A DNA stretch of 6,238 nt, taken from the NCBI GenBank assembly GCA_016763665.1, contig JAESTI010000257.1, positions 1 to 6,238 on the forward strand, written 5' to 3'. Both the position numbers and the translations under genes were made by a program. The DNA comes from Bacteroidia bacterium (lineage in GTDB: Bacteria > Bacteroidota > Bacteroidia > Flavobacteriales > NORP286). The notes under the pieces were generated by a model that saw only the letters and a list, made by a program, of their open reading frames with translations, was not told the DNA's origin and made no database searches. This document shows, piece after piece, positions 4,646 to 6,238 of this stretch (position 1 is its first letter; each line of letters begins with the position of its first letter).

Positions 4646-6238
4646 ATGCTAGATTTTATCAGTAAAAATTTAACCAAGGTTTTCGGAAACAAGTCTGATA
4701 AAGACATCAAGGAAATTACTCCGGTTGTTGAAGAAATAAATAGAGTTTATGGAGAGCTTAATTCATTGACAAATGATGAACTACGAGCCAAAACTACTCA
4801 GCTTAAAGAGCAAATAAGTGAGCATCTAAAAGAAACAGATAATACTATAGAGGAACACCAAAAAAATCTTGACGAAAACGAAAAGCTTAATGTTGACGAA
4901 AGAGAAAGAATTTACGATGCTATAGACAAGCTCAAAAAGGATCGTGATGAAGAGCTTGAAGTGATTCTGGATGAAATTCTTCCAACAGCTTTTGCTGTAA
5001 TAAAAGAAACTGCAAAAAGATTTAAAGAAAATGATTCCGTAGAAGTAACTGCTACTGATTTTGATAGAGATTTGGCAGCCAGTCGAGATAGTATTGAAAT
5101 TAATGGAGACAAAGCGATATGGAGCGGCACATGGTTAGCAGCAGATATTCCCACAACCTGGAATATGCTTCATTATGATGTTCAATTGGTTGGAGGCATG
5201 ATCCTGCATAAAGGGAAAATTGCAGAAATGGCAACTGGTGAAGGAAAAACATTGGCAGCCACATTACCTGCATATTTGAATGCACTTTCAGGCCATGGTG
5301 TACATATTGTAACAGTTAACGATTACCTTGCACGTAGGGACTCTGAATGGATGGGTCCAATATTTGAGTTTCATGGATTAAAAGTTGATTGTATTGATAA
5401 ACATCAACCCCACTCTGAAAGTAGAATAGATGCTTACCTCAGTGACATTGTATACGGCACCAATAACGAGTATGGCTTTGATTATTTAAGGGATAATATG
5501 TGTCGTTTTCCTGAAGAATTAGTTCAACGGAAGCTTCATTTTGCAATTATAGATGAGGTAGATTCGGTTTTAATTGATGAAGCACGAACACCATTAATTA
5601 TCTCTGGGCCGACACCAAGAGGAGATCAACACGAATTTCATGAATTGAAACCAAGAATTGAAAAATTGGTTGGTGCTCAGAAAAAATACATGAATACTGT
5701 ACTGCTGGACGCAAAAAAGCAGATCCAGGAAGGAAATGATAAATATTCTGAAGGAGGCTTATCCTTATTACGTGCTTTCAGGGGCCTTCCCAAAAACAAA
5801 GCCCTCATCAAATTTCTAAGTGAACCAGGCACAAAAGCAACTCTTCTAAAATCTGAGAATTATTATATGCAGGATAACTCTAAGGAGATGCATATTGTTG
5901 ATGATGAGCTTTATTTTGTAATTGATGAAAAGAATAACAGCATTGAATTAACAGATAAAGGCATTGATCTCATCACCGATTCGGGTGAAGATCCAAGTTT
6001 CTTCATTATGCCGGATGTAGGAGGTGAAATTGCAGAAATTGAGAAATCAGAGATGTCGGATAAAGAAAAATTAACAACTAAAGATGTGCTGTTAAGGGAT
6101 TTTGGGGTTAAATCAGAGCGACTGCATAGTATCCAACAACTTTTAAAAGCATACACCCTATTTGAAAAAGATATAGACTATATACTTGCTGAAAACAAGG
6201 TTAAGATCGTTGATGAACAAACCGGCCGTGTTATGGAA
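4646..6238 (+). CDS. secA: Preprotein translocase ATPase subunit SecA, N-terminal part (3' end outside window)
   Basis: SecA is the cytosolic and membrane-peripheral ATPase that pushes preproteins through SecYEG. The window holds 531 uninterrupted codons, about half the protein. Visible motifs: [10 protein letters not shown] (176-185), Walker A A-T-G-E-G-K-T (196-202, catalytic Lys201), [11 protein letters not shown] (222-232), [16 protein letters not shown] (270-285), Walker B I-I-D-E-V-D-S (301-307) with [13 protein letters not shown], and [10 protein letters not shown] (521-530) at the edge. The Walker lysine sits about 93 residues later than in E. coli SecA because of two extra segments: a charged, probably coiled-coil stretch (about 57-105) and a piece at about 128-173, both typical of Bacteroidota SecA. 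The preprotein-binding region (about 325-480) is also long. The ATG at 4646 begins the family's M-L-D-F-I-S-K start. No Shine-Dalgarno sequence is present (AAAGG at 4616-4620 is too far); an A-rich GACAAA precedes the start. The gene is divergent from purD. Confidence 0.97.
   Translation, partial: MLDFISKNLTKVFGNKSDKDIKEITPVVEEINRVYGELNSLTNDELRAKTTQLKEQISEHLKETDNTIEEHQKNLDENEKLNVDERERIYDAIDKLKKDRDEELEVILDEILPTAFAVIKETAKRFKENDSVEVTATDFDRDLAASRDSIEINGDKAIWSGTWLAADIPTTWNMLHYDVQLVGGMILHKGKIAEMATGEGKTLAATLPAYLNALSGHGVHIVTVNDYLARRDSEWMGPIFEFHGLKVDCIDKHQPHSESRIDAYLSDIVYGTNNEYGFDYLRDNMCRFPEELVQRKLHFAIIDEVDSVLIDEARTPLIISGPTPRGDQHEFHELKPRIEKLVGAQKKYMNTVLLDAKKQIQEGNDKYSEGGLSLLRAFRGLPKNKALIKFLSEPGTKATLLKSENYYMQDNSKEMHIVDDELYFVIDEKNNSIELTDKGIDLITDSGEDPSFFIMPDVGGEIAEIEKSEMSDKEKLTTKDVLLRDFGVKSERLHSIQQLLKAYTLFEKDIDYILAENKVKIVDEQTGRVME

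Noticed and set aside
4912..5285. Minus-strand frames antisense to secA (also 5911-6156)
   Set aside because: They mirror secA codons; the Ser-rich and low-complexity translations are typical antisense shadows.

Overview
The window looks like a chromosomal segment from a low-GC member of the Bacteroidota. Four things point there: a multi-PKD secreted protein ending in a type IX secretion (T9SS) type B sorting domain, a SecA with the long N-terminal insertions I know from Bacteroidota, start codons without Shine-Dalgarno sequences, and TAnnTTTG-type -7 promoter elements. A Cytophagales- or Flavobacteriales-like gliding or marine lineage is plausible, but I cannot fix the genus.

Layout: (i) 1-2918 (+) is the 3' part of one very large gene for a cell-surface or secreted protein built from repeated PKD (Ig-like) domains and closed by a T9SS type B sorting domain. 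Its 5' end lies before the window. The gene is split by an apparent one-base deletion inside a conserved W-D-F-G-D-G codon run at about 507-510, so it appears as two overlapping frames (1-549 and 501-2918). (ii) 2919-2961 is a 43-bp convergent gap almost filled by a perfect 14-bp inverted repeat whose arms are themselves near-palindromes. It is probably a bidirectional terminator or a REP-like element. (iii) 2962-4248 (-) is a complete purD (phosphoribosylamine-glycine ligase). (iv) 4249-4645 is a 397-bp divergent intergenic region with candidate promoters for purD and secA. (v) 4646-6238 (+) is the first 531 codons of secA, which runs off the window.

The genes do not form one operon: the PKD gene and purD converge, and purD and secA diverge. 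PurD (purine synthesis) and SecA (preprotein translocation motor) are housekeeping genes. The PKD protein is expected to cross the inner membrane by Sec, and hence SecA, and then the outer membrane by T9SS. That is a family-level link, not evidence of co-regulation. I see no CRISPR array, insertion sequence, tRNA or rRNA, and nothing that amounts to a new multi-gene system. The points most worth checking are the frameshift in the PKD gene and the nested palindrome between the convergent genes.
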